Origin: Chalciporus piperatus
Lineage: Eukaryota; Basidiomycota; Agaricomycetes; Boletales; Boletaceae
NCBI GenBank assembly: GCA_038093975.1
Contig: JBBPTG010000464.1
Coordinates: 1-11,965 of the forward strand
DNA length: 11,965 bases
Direction of reading: 5' to 3'
A model generated the notes under the pieces. The model was not told where the DNA came from, did no database searches, and saw only the letters and a program-made list of their open reading frames with translations. Made by a program: the position numbers and the translations under genes. Below, piece by piece: positions 1-7,089 of this stretch. Within the stretch, counting starts at the first letter, position 1; the number at the start of each line of letters is the position of its first letter.

Positions 1-82
1 AGTCACTCATCAGCGAAGAGTTCGACCCCAACGACCAGACGCCTATCGCCCCCTCGATCTCCATCCCCGTTAGTCGTACCAC

Positions 83-382
83 GTGGGTTGTCAGAGAAGG
101 CACCCTCGTCGCCGAAAACCGCATCCGCTACCTCTAGCGTCAAAAGGAGACTCGAAGAGTTTGACGAAGAGGTCAGAACCCCAAAAGAGACAGAGAGACG
201 TCATCACAGGACCAGAGAGAGTAGTACCGGCTAGGCCGATCAGAAAGATAAAGATCCCCGCCGCCTTCCGGAGAAAGATCATACGCACAGAAGTAGGAAA
301 CATAAACGATCCTGAGAAGATCTCTAGAATAGTCCTACGTGCCAAGCACCCCAAACTCCCCCAACCCCGCTACAAGTATTAG
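83..382 (+). CDS. possible pre-gag ORF (hypothetical, frame uncertain)
   Basis: The stretch before gag has three partly open frames and none is recognised. This frame gives 99 residues, very basic, ending TAG only 8 bases before the gag ATG; its second half (about residues 45-99, PIRKIKIPAAFRRKI onwards) looks protein-like. A second frame is open from base 1 to 234 and encodes a Ser/Pro/Arg-rich tail. A third is open from base 3 to 137 and ends NRIRYL. A single upstream ORF that crosses from one frame to another by an old indel would explain this, as would an untranslated leader. There is no database-recognisable domain to my eye. The ATG at 83 is just the first in this frame and may not be a real start. 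Confidence 0.25.
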   Translation: MGCQRRHPRRRKPHPLPLASKGDSKSLTKRSEPQKRQRDVITGPERVVPARPIRKIKIPAAFRRKIIRTEVGNINDPEKISRIVLRAKHPKLPQPRYKY

Positions 383-390
383 TAGTAACA

Positions 391-1578
391 ATGTCACAGA
401 CTGCACTCCCAGCTGAACTCGCAGCAAGCCTTTCCGCTCTCGCTCAGAATCACAATCAAGACTTAGCCGCTCTAGGAGCACACCTCAGGCTCTTCTTAGA
501 ATTCCAAACAGATTCATTACGAGATGAAAGACTCAGAAATCAGACATTACGAGATGATCTCGATCAAGCAACAGATCAGATCAGGGCGATCCTTAATACG
601 CCAGCAGCCCCAGCCCCAGCAGGAGCAGTACCACCAGCCGAACCAAGGCTATCGAAAATCGTAGCTGACCCAGGAGACTATGACGGGTCCAAAGGCAAAA
701 AGTTTGAAGAATGGTGGATGAGAGTACGCTCCTGGCGAGCGGAAAACATCAGAGTACTTGCCGGGATGGCCGGAATAAAGGCAACCCTTAGCCGAATGAA
801 AGGCGGGGACGCCGGAGACTTCGCACGCGCCACCATGGCACAGATCTTAGATGGAACAACCCATACTTGGAATGACTTCGAGAAAATGATGACGGATCGG
901 TTCCGTTCATCAAACGAACAAGAATATCATCGCAAGATGATCATGGGTTTGAAACAGCACGACATGAAATTCGCTAGTTTCATAACCAAATTCGAGATCC
1001 ACAGAGCGATGGATGGATGGGATGATGAACGTCACATCGAGATCCTGGAGCGCAACGCGGATCAAGAATCAGTCAAATTCCTACTTGAGAATGTGGGAAG
1101 ATACGACAATTACGAAACCTTCGTTGAAGCAATCCGCGCTCGCTGTAACAGGAAAGAGCTATTCTCGTACATCAAAGCAGGCACGGCAGACAGAATCACA
1201 CGCCGTGACCCTAACGCAATGGACGTTGACGCCGTCCAAACTAAGAAACCAAACGGAGACAGGAAGCCCAAATGCTTCAACTGTGGCAAGGACCACTTCG
1301 TCAGAGACTGCAAGGAACCCAAGACCAGATGCTCAGAATGCGGCTGGTCTAGAGGAGAGCACAAACGTATGTGCAAAAAATACAAAGCACCAAGAAATGT
1401 TCGCTTTACAGAAGAGCATACCTCCTGGGATGAGGATAAAAGCACCGAAACTCCTAAGCCAAACAAGGGCAAAGGAAAAGAAATGGATTGGGTACGAGCT
1501 ACCCGAGGCATGGGTCTGGAAGAAGCAAAGGCTTGGTTCCAGGACTACATCACCCTTACCGACAAGTCGGAAAACTGA
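391..1578 (+). CDS. gag: Gag structural protein of chromovirus
   Basis: This 395-residue ORF is the capsid/nucleocapsid precursor that would form the cytoplasmic particle and package element RNA. Residues 15-68 are charged and helical, probably coiled coil. A Pro/Ala linker follows (70-86). Residues 94-255 match the retrotransposon Gag core, with the typical YDGSKGKKFEEWW entry and a W-NDFEKMMTDRF block near 160. A MDVD stretch at 277-280 is common before zinc knuckles in basidiomycete Gags. Two Cys/His clusters follow: C295, C298, H302, C307 and C314, C317, H324, C328. The first is CX2CX3HX4C, one residue shorter than the usual CX2CX4HX4C. The ATG at 391 is the first in frame after a TAG TAA pair of nearby stops. 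The frame is intact to TGA at 1576-1578. Pol lies downstream in another frame. Confidence 0.92.
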   Translation: MSQTALPAELAASLSALAQNHNQDLAALGAHLRLFLEFQTDSLRDERLRNQTLRDDLDQATDQIRAILNTPAAPAPAGAVPPAEPRLSKIVADPGDYDGSKGKKFEEWWMRVRSWRAENIRVLAGMAGIKATLSRMKGGDAGDFARATMAQILDGTTHTWNDFEKMMTDRFRSSNEQEYHRKMIMGLKQHDMKFASFITKFEIHRAMDGWDDERHIEILERNADQESVKFLLENVGRYDNYETFVEAIRARCNRKELFSYIKAGTADRITRRDPNAMDVDAVQTKKPNGDRKPKCFNCGKDHFVRDCKEPKTRCSECGWSRGEHKRMCKKYKAPRNVRFTEEHTSWDEDKSTETPKPNKGKGKEMDWVRATRGMGLEEAKAWFQDYITLTDKSEN

Positions 1579-1687
1579 AACCCCTTTCACACGCATCTGG
1601 GTGTGTGAGAGGATCTCGCTACGGACCGCTAGAAATAGAAAACTCCGTCGATGATGACACGGATGACACATTAGTTTCAATATTACT
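1579..1687 (+). other. gag-pol junction with frame breaks
   Basis: Gag ends at 1578 in frame 1 and the protease is in frame 2. Frame 2 has stops at 1652, 1655 and 1664 and then stays open from 1667. Frame 3 runs open from inside gag through the gap to 1910 and contains a plausible acidic stretch (EIENSVDDDTDD) before the protease. The pol frame has no ATG until residue Met160 counted from position 1688, which is past the protease, so independent initiation is unlikely. Either pol is made by recoding (frameshift or readthrough), or an indel near 1680-1700 has split an original pol start from the protease. The sequence does not decide between these. Confidence 0.55.
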
Positions 1688-2824
1688 TTGCCGACAGAGG
1701 AGTCCCTTGATGGGCTCGGCCCGGGCGTTACACGGGTGCTTAATTCCTCTATTTCCCCCTCTCCCACACAAATCCCAGACAATGCTTTCGTGCGCTCGTT
1801 CGCGCCGGAACGCGAAATACTTCTCGCAATCAAGATTCGTCCTGAAACAAGTCGGACATTCATTCCACTTACGGCACTCCTTGACTCAGGAGCGAATGCC
1901 ATATTCATAGATCACCAGTGGGCGAAATCACATCACATTCCCTTGACAAAGTTACGTCATGCAATTCCCGTTTACAACGTGGACGGAACAAGGAATTCCG
2001 CTGGTTCTATTACGCACTCAGCCGAGCTAGTGCTAGATTACGAAGGACACCGCGAAGAAGTCACTGCGGAGGTCACAGATCTTGGCAAGAACGCCTTCAT
2101 ACTCGGATTCTTGTGGCTAAAACGTCATAATCCGGACATTAACTGGAGTAAGGGAACAGTCAAAATGACTCGTTGCCCACACACGTGTGCCCTACTCCAA
2201 GAAAGGCCAAACCTAGATATCCAAGATCCAGATCACCAGGAACGAGATTCCCAGTATTCTGCATACTCCGCTATCCATGCGCTTGACGCGCAAATACCCA
2301 AAGAAAAAGAAAAGACCGTGGAGGAAATGGTCCCAAAAGAGTACCACAAATTCCTCAAGGTGTTCTCTAAAGGAGAATCAGAGCGCATGCCCTTACGCAA
2401 GCCGTGGGATCACGCTATTGATCTAAAAGAGACGTTCAAACCTAAAAAGGGTAGACTGATACCACTTTCGGAAACGGAACAGAAGGAAGTCAGCGACTTC
2501 ATCGATGATCAGCTCAAGAAGGGCTACATCGCGCCTTCTAAATCCCCCCAAACGTCACCAGTCTTCTTTGTCCCTAAAAAGGATGGACGTAAACGCATGG
2601 TACAGGATTACCGTTACCTAAACGAACACACGGTCAAAAATAACTATCCACTGCCGTTGATCGGCCAACTCGTTGACAAGCTCAAAGGAGCTAAATTATT
2701 CACCAAGATGGATCTCAGATGGGGATACAACAACGTCCGCATCAAGGCAGGCGATGAATGGAAAGCCGCCTTCGTATGCTTCCGTGGTTCTTTCGAACCC
2801 CGAGTCATGTACTTCGGTCTCTGA
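1667..2824 (+). pseudogene. pol: pol 5' segment: aspartic protease and N-terminal half of reverse transcriptase
   Basis: Residues are counted from the TTG at 1688. The retropepsin active site is LLDSGA with catalytic Asp66, and the FILG of its second half is at 137-140. The linker is followed by the RT: FVPKKDG at 295-301, VQDYRYLN near 305, and motif A FTKMDLRWGY with catalytic Asp342. The frame ends after MYFGL, at the start of RT motif B, where a TGA (2822-2824) belongs to an inserted solo LTR. Homology resumes in register at 3430. The protease would mature Gag and Pol, and the RT would copy element RNA. This copy cannot make a full RT. No ATG is usable at the 5' end, so translation would depend on fusion with Gag. 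Confidence 0.9.
2817..2821. repeat. target-site duplication, left copy (GTCTC)
   Basis: GTCTC at 2817-2821 is repeated exactly at 3425-3429. The two copies flank a TG...CA element of 603 bp. Five bases is the usual duplication length of Ty3/gypsy integrases. Removing one copy plus the insert rejoins the RT frame between Leu (CTC) and Cys (TGT). Confidence 0.93.
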
Positions 2825-3006
2825 AACGACTCAACTCAATCAAGAGCTAGCGCTATCATCAGACAACATGCCCTAGCGAAACCACATCAACTCAGTAACT
2901 AGAGCTGAGGATCAGACTAGGCAAGCAGGAGCGCTTGGCCCATGAAGTTCAAGAAGAGGAAACTCCAGGAGAACAAGACTGGAGAGCCAGTGCTTGTCAA
3001 CCCGGG

Positions 3007-3014
3007 TTTATATA
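3007..3014 (-). promoter_or_regulatory. TATA box of the solo LTR
   Basis: TATATAAA on the minus strand, followed by CCC, lies 8 bases after the block ACATGTACAAACACT. The same arrangement occurs at 6905-6935 in the other LTR. Conservation of this core between otherwise diverged LTRs supports a real core promoter. Confidence 0.7.
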
Positions 3015-3078
3015 CTATTGACAGTGTTTGTACATGTTGTGGCTAAACCTTAACTATCTGACTAGGTATGACTAGATA

Positions 3079-3210
3079 TGAGTCATGGCGAGTAACAGCC
3101 AATAGCGTATATGACTAGGAAGCGAGATGAGTCAGCGTGAGTCAGTATGAGTCACGGTGAGTCATAATGAGTCAATAAGAGTCTGAGTCATGGTGACTCG
3201 GTATGAGTCA
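3079..3210. promoter_or_regulatory. array of TGAGTCA (Gcn4/AP-1-type bZIP) motifs with 10-bp period
   Basis: Perfect TGAGTCA occurs at 3079, 3128, 3138, 3148, 3158, 3168, 3184 and 3204. Degenerate copies fall in phase at 3178 (AGAGTCT) and 3194 (TGACTCG). Within 3128-3174 the 7-base core is invariant while the 3-base spacers differ (gcg, gta, cgg, taa). TGA[C/G]TCA is the known site of Gcn4/Cpc1 and AP-1 bZIP factors, and the core is near-palindromic, so it works in both orientations. In LTR orientation the main array lies about 115-200 bp upstream of the TATA box, a proper place for an activating sequence. Binding is inferred, not shown. Confidence 0.6.
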
Positions 3211-3228
3211 TGGACAGTGGGGAAGATG

Positions 3229-3258
3229 CACAGCCACGCACAGCCACGCACAGCCACG
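3229..3258. repeat. three 10-bp tandem repeats (CACAGCCACG)
   Basis: CACAGCCACG is repeated three times without a mismatch at 3229, 3239 and 3249. It is followed at once by the palindrome TTACGTAA. The 10-bp unit length equals that of the neighbouring TGAGTCA array. Function unknown. Confidence 0.8.
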
Positions 3259-3298
3259 TTACGTAAGCGAAAGGCTAGACCTAGCTGATGTCAGCAGG

Positions 3299-3330
3299 TC
3301 ACGTGATGTGATCTTGATAAGATAAGATAA
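3299..3330. promoter_or_regulatory. E-box and GATA motif cluster of the solo LTR
   Basis: TCACGTGA (an E-box, CACGTG, at 3300-3305) is followed by three overlapping GATAA motifs at 3316, 3321 and 3326. CACGTG is the known site of bHLH factors and GATAAG of fungal GATA factors such as nitrogen regulators. The 3' LTR of the host element carries the same pair in the corresponding region (AGATAAG twice and CACGTG within 6644-6681), which supports a shared regulatory block. Binding is inferred. Confidence 0.45.
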
Positions 3331-3424
3331 CAGAAAAGGGAGAGAAAGCGACTAAGTCCAAAAGTGAAAGAGAAACGTAGTAAGTGTAGAAAAGACTAGG
3401 ATAAGGAACTGAGCGTTCGTAACA

Positions 3425-3429
3425 GTCTC
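3425..3429. repeat. target-site duplication, right copy (GTCTC)
   Basis: Exact repeat of 2817-2821, directly after the ...GTAACA end of the solo LTR. The RT codon TGT (Cys) follows at 3430. Confidence 0.93.
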
Positions 3430-4137
3430 TGTAACTCCCCCGGCACATTCCAAGCAATGATGAACGAGATCTTCGCAGACATGGAAGACGTGCTTGTCGT
3501 CTACATAGACGATCTGATGATCTTCACCAAAACAGAAAATCAGGCAGAACACGACAAAATCGTACTTGAAGTTCTTCGCAGACTAGAAGAAAATGATCTA
3601 TTCGTGAAACCCGAAAAATGCAATTTCCGCGTATCAGAGATAGAATTCCTTGGAATGATCGTAGGAAAAGATGGGATAAAAATGGATCAATCTAAAGTCA
3701 CAGCCATACTGGAATGGCCAGAGCCGAAGAACGTCAAAGGCGTAAGAAGCTTCCTGGGTTTAGCAAACTTCTATCGAAGGTTCATTCAAGACTACGCGCA
3801 AGTCGCACGTCCTCTCAATGACCTAACCAAAAAGGAACAAGCCTTCATATGGGATGACAAATGCCAAATAGCGTTTGACACGCTGAAAAAGAGTTTTACC
3901 TCAGCTCCCATACTCGCCTTCCCTGACGGCAATTGTCAATTCCGCTTAGAATGTGATGCATCCAATTACGCAACTGGCGCAGTGCTATCTATTCTCAAAG
4001 AAGACAAATGGCACCCGGTGGCCTATTCATCTCATTCCATGACTCCGCAAGAACGGAATTATCCTATTGCCGATAAAGAAAATGCTCTCAGTCATTCAGG
4101 CACTAGAGCAATGGCGACACTACCTAGAAGGTGCTAG
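3430..4137 (+). pseudogene. pol: pol middle segment: C-terminal half of RT and N-terminal part of RNase H
   Basis: The RT resumes with motif B (CNSPGTFQ, 3430-3453) and continues to the catalytic YIDD at 3502-3513, then the thumb/connection region (FLGLANFYRRFI). RNase H starts around 3925 with its first catalytic Asp in LECDASN and reaches the second acidic residue in ADKE at 4078-4080. Homology then leaves this frame: one extra A in the AAAA run at 4079-4082 shifts it, and the frame ends in unrelated residues at 4137. The true continuation is in the next frame from 4082 (MLSVIQALEQWRHYLEG). No start codon is expected, because this is the inside of pol cut by the solo LTR. Confidence 0.9.
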
Positions 4138-5971
4138 ACACCAGTTTGAGATCTGGAACGACCACGCAAACTTGCAGTGGTTCATGACGAGACAGGATCT
4201 CAACCGACGGCAAGCGCGCTGGGCGCAATATCTATCTAGATTCAATATGCTCTGGGTTTACAAACCTGGACCTTCTATGGCAAAAGCTGACGCTCTCTCA
4301 CGTCGAGAAGACCACGCCGTCGGAGTTGAAAATGACAATAAAGGAATATTGGTCATTGCTCCCGAAAATATCCGCACAGTCGCCCTGACAGATGAAGGGG
4401 CACGGATCAAGCAAAGAGTCTTCCTTGCAACATGCAAGCTATCTGAGACAGAAGTTCAGAAGTTCCAGAAGAAAGGCATCCATGAGAAGCTTGATGGCTT
4501 ACTCTACGACGAAGAAGATCGGTTGTACATTCCGGAAGATAACGTACTTCGAATGGACATCATTCGTCTGCACCACGACGTACCAGCTGCAGGACATCCT
4601 GGTTATGAGAAAACGCTAGAACTCATCCAACGATCTTACATGTGGCCTGGACTCGCCACTCTCGTAAAAGATTACGTGTCTCACTGTCAGACCTGTCAGA
4701 GATTCAAAGGAACGAATCAGGCACCCGCAGGTCTTCTCCAACCTTTACCGGTTCCTAGAGGACCCTGGCAACACATCACTGCGGATTTCATTACGGGTTT
4801 ACCCGAATCACGTGGTTTTAATGCAATCTTGACAGTAGTAGATCGCTTCTCAAAAGAAGTCGAACTCATACCATGCACAAAAACGTGTTCGGCCCTAGAA
4901 ACCGCTCGACTATTCCTTTCTCACGTATGGAAGCATCATGGACTTCCTCTATCCATCACGTCAGATCGAGGCCCGCAGTTCGCGGCGCAAGTCGCTAAAG
5001 AAATCAATGATGCCCTTGGTATTGATACCAAGCTTAGTACAGCATTCCATCCGCAGACAGACGGACAATCAGAAATCGTAAACAAAGAAGTTGGAAAGTT
5101 TCTACGAATCTACTGCTTCGATAAGCAAAATCAATGGGCAGACTGGCTAGCCATCGCCCAGTTCTCTATCAATAACAAGTATCATACTTCAACGAAGAAG
5201 TCGCCATTCGAAGTCACACGTTCATACGAACCACGCATGGGCACAGAACCACATGCTTCTACTTCTCAGGCACCAGCTGCCAAATCATTCACGGACGCAA
5301 TGCGGAAGACGCTTGCTGATGTAGAAAAGAACCTGGCCAAGGCCCAGGAACGAATGAAATCGCTAGCCGATAAACACCGCTCGGCTGCGCCCGAATATGA
5401 AATTGGGCAGCAAGTCATGCTGTCAACCACAGACTTACGTTTGACACGCGCATCAGACAAATTATCTGAAAAATGGCTAGGTCCATTTAAAATCATCGCC
5501 TTGGCAGGACCAAATGCAGTAAAGCTACAGCTTCCACGCGACATTCGAATTCACCCTGTGGTTAATGTCCGACGAATCAAACCTTACAAGGACCGCCTTG
5601 ACGGCCAGCCAACGGCACGGCCTGGACCAGTTCTTGTTACAGAAGAACGAGACAACGAATGGGAAGTCGACTACGTCGTTGACACACGGTACAAGGGAAG
5701 GAAAATGGAATACCTAGTGCATTGGAAAGGTTATGATGAAACCGACCGCACTTGGGAACCAAGAGCTAATTTGGCAAATGCCAAGGGTTGCTTGAAGGAC
5801 TTCTACGCAAAGAATCCAGCCGCACCTCGTGCTCTATCCATTAAACCTGCAGATTTCATATTCCTATTCCAGAAACGTCCAGAAAACCTCACGGACAACG
5901 GACCAGCCAAAATTGATAGACTCATGGCAAACCTGTCCAGTCCATTAAAAACACGGGCTACGCCCACATAA
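4067..5971 (+). pseudogene. pol: pol 3' segment: RNase H end, integrase, chromodomain
   Basis: Residues are counted from 4067; true homology starts at Met6 (4082). RNase H finishes with Asp32 (NDHANL) and Asp75 (KADALSRR). Integrase: zinc-binding HHCC with His169/170, His177, Cys207 and Cys210; catalytic Asp240 (TADFI), Asp300 (SDRGPQF) and Glu336 (QSEIVNK); GPY/F module at 470-490 with GPF at 472-474. A chromodomain spans about 531-585 (WEVDYVVDTR, YLVHWKGY, TWEP). The integrase inserts element cDNA into the host genome, and chromodomains of this class bind modified histone tails and steer integration. This 634-residue stretch has no internal stop, but it is cut off from RT by the +1 frameshift, so it is a pol fragment here. 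About 45 residues after the chromodomain are not recognised. Confidence 0.93.
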
Positions 5972-5995
5972 ACAGTACCAAATAGGGGAACAACG

Positions 5996-6003
5996 TATAT
6001 AAG
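5996..6003 (+). promoter_or_regulatory. TATA-like box before the extra ORF
   Basis: TATATAAG lies 73 bases upstream of the ATG at 6069, in the gap between the pol stop and the third ORF. The intervening bases are pyrimidine- and A-rich with few G, as in fungal 5' leaders. This suggests a separate subgenomic transcript for the third ORF. One short match is weak evidence alone. Confidence 0.4.
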
Positions 6004-6068
6004 GCCTGGATGTCCACCCACCACCCTTCATTCCCCAACAAAATACTCCTCATACATTCTAAATCACT

Positions 6069-6539
6069 ATGGACGCTTACCTTAATGGTATTGCCTATAC
6101 TCGTCCCCTCGCTCAGACCGACATGTCGGTCAACAAACTTCATCGTACCGCGTTCCTCGCTGTAATCAGCGCCTCCCTCTTTCTCTTGATGGCCATGCCG
6201 GTCGTCGTCTATGTCATTCTCCTCCTTCTCGTCGTCATCACGCTGGTCGTAACCCTCATCGTGCTTTACACCTCCCTCCGATTCGTTCACATGCTTGTGA
6301 CGGATCGAACCACCATCGTCGAGTATCAGATCTCGTGGACCGAGATGTGGATGACCCTAAAAGTTATGCATCCCGACGTTTTGCCCCCTCGCTACGCAGA
6401 TGACCCCATCCCAGCCCTAGTGGCTTCACGACAACCGTCACGCTCGCCTACCCTGGTCAACGTTCACCTTGACGTCCCTCAGAACGTAGACGGCAACGGA
6501 TGGCAGCAGTGGCATGACGCAGACAACATGGAAAACTGA
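6069..6539 (+). CDS. third ORF: small hydrophobic membrane protein, unknown function
   Basis: This 156-residue ORF sits between pol and the polypurine tract, where retroviruses carry env and most fungal chromoviruses carry nothing. I do not recognise a family. The N-terminal 26 residues are hydrophilic. Residues 27-77 are almost continuously hydrophobic and long enough for two membrane spans (about 28-46 and 47-70, with Pro44 as a possible turn). The C-terminal half (78-156) is soluble, with a Trp-rich stretch near 90-94 and an acidic end. There is no obvious cleavable signal peptide, furin-like site, Cys pairs or glycosylation-rich ectodomain, so it should not be called an envelope protein. 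It has its own TATA-like box and no overlap with pol. It may be a captured host gene or an element accessory protein. The opposite-strand ORF here is its shadow. Confidence 0.6.
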   Translation: MDAYLNGIAYTRPLAQTDMSVNKLHRTAFLAVISASLFLLMAMPVVVYVILLLLVVITLVVTLIVLYTSLRFVHMLVTDRTTIVEYQISWTEMWMTLKVMHPDVLPPRYADDPIPALVASRQPSRSPTLVNVHLDVPQNVDGNGWQQWHDADNMEN

Positions 6540-6559
6540 TCACCTGGAAGTTGATCCAT

Positions 6560-6572
6560 AGGAAGGGGGTAG
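6560..6572 (+). other. polypurine tract
   Basis: AGGAAGGGGG lies 3 bases before the LTR start TGTTACGG. This is the position and composition expected of the plus-strand DNA primer of an LTR retroelement. Confidence 0.75.
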
Positions 6573-7089
6573 TGTTACGGTTCATTACGGTCCTCTCACC
6601 TTCACAGACACTTTTCGGACTTCAACGTTTCGTTCCATTCGATCTTATCTAATCTCTCTCATCTTATCTTTCAGACACGTGCTCATTCACTTTCACTCTT
6701 CGCACGGTCGCCCATTATGGTTATATTCTTTCTCACGCACTGCCTTAACCTGACAGTTAATCTCCGTGCTGCGCATGGCTATACCACAGCCTTTCACCTC
6801 ATGTACTTCATCTCCGCTATCTCGGCTATGCTTCACAGCCTTCTTATCTCGCTTCTATTCTCATGGGTTCAGGGTAACTCCTTATTTAGTTATAGTACAT
6901 ACAAACATGTACAAACACTTAGGATAGTATATAAACCCCAAGGAACTGCTGGTAACCCCAGCTTAGTTCACTTGGTCTTTCCCCAAGACTCAACCGTCCT
7001 ATCTCAGTTATTCTCCATTCTCTTCTTCTAAACCGCTTCACTTGGCGATAGTGTAGACCTGATCTCAATACAAGTTTTGGGTCGTTTCA
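6573..7089 (+). repeat. 3' LTR of the chromovirus
   Basis: Starts TGTTACGG directly after the polypurine tract and ends GTCGTTTCA at 7089, giving 517 bp with the imperfect terminal inverted motif TGNNACG. The end was set by comparison with the solo LTR at 2822-3424 and because SNF2 coding sequence resumes at 7090. Inside are AGATAAG motifs (minus strand) at 6644-6650 and 6663-6669, CACGTG at 6676-6681, and the core block ACATGTACAAACACT (6905-6919) plus TATATAAA (6928-6935). The short ORF at 6717-7031 inside it has no protein-like character. The LTR provides promoter and polyadenylation signals for the element. Confidence 0.9.
6928..6935 (+). promoter_or_regulatory. TATA box of the 3' LTR
   Basis: TATATAAA followed by CCC, 8 bases after ACATGTACAAACACT. 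This core is shared with the solo LTR at the same spacing. Confidence 0.7.

Larger units (their letters stand above)
2822..3424 (-). mobile_element. solo LTR of a related Ty3/gypsy family, reverse orientation, inserted in RT
   Basis: On the minus strand it starts TGTTACGAACG and ends GAGTCGTTTCA, with 5-bp duplications GTCTC on both sides. It shares with the host element's 3' LTR (6573-7089) the TGTTACG start, the GTCGTTTCA end, a 15-base block at 3023-3037 (ACATGTACAAACACT on the minus strand) and a TATATAAACCC box at the same 8-base spacing. Most other sequence differs and it is longer (603 against 517 bp), so it is a related but distinct family. It contains no coding sequence: this is what remains after recombination between the two LTRs of a full element. 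It inserted after the host element did. Confidence 0.93.
1..7089 (+). mobile_element. Ty3/gypsy chromovirus, 5'-truncated by the window edge
   Basis: One LTR retrotransposon is read in order: pre-gag region, Gag, protease, reverse transcriptase, RNase H, integrase, chromodomain, an extra membrane-protein ORF, polypurine tract and 3' LTR. The PR-RT-RH-IN order and the C-terminal chromodomain place it in the chromovirus branch of Ty3/gypsy (Metaviridae). The 5' LTR and primer-binding site are not in the window. The copy is defective: a solo LTR interrupts the RT at 2822-3424 and a one-base frameshift lies in RNase H near 4081. The 3' boundary at 7089 follows from the end GTCGTTTCA, which also ends the solo LTR, and from the resumption of conserved SNF2 coding sequence at 7090. 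The predicted target duplication is GGATT (7090-7094); its partner should lie just left of the 5' LTR. Confidence 0.93.

Noticed and set aside
1333..1908. 191-residue minus-strand ORF opposite gag and the junction
   Set aside because: Lies over the well-supported gag frame and has no recognisable motif.
3128..3210. CRISPR-like repeat array
   Set aside because: Units are 10 bp with 3-base spacers, in a fungal LTR; this is a binding-site array or microsatellite, not CRISPR.
5958..6290. Acidic 110-residue ORF on the minus strand
   Set aside because: Its Asp/Glu/His-rich sequence is the complement of the hydrophobic codons of the third ORF; it is a shadow.
6069..6539. Envelope gene (errantivirus-like)
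   Set aside because: Position fits, but there is no signal peptide, cleavage site, cysteine pattern or ectodomain. Only a hydrophobic segment supports it.
7031..7040. 3' LTR end at AACCGCTTCA (7040)
   Set aside because: It makes a fair inverted match with TGTTACGGTT, but GTCGTTTCA at 7089 matches the end of the solo LTR and SNF2 coding sequence starts right after 7089.
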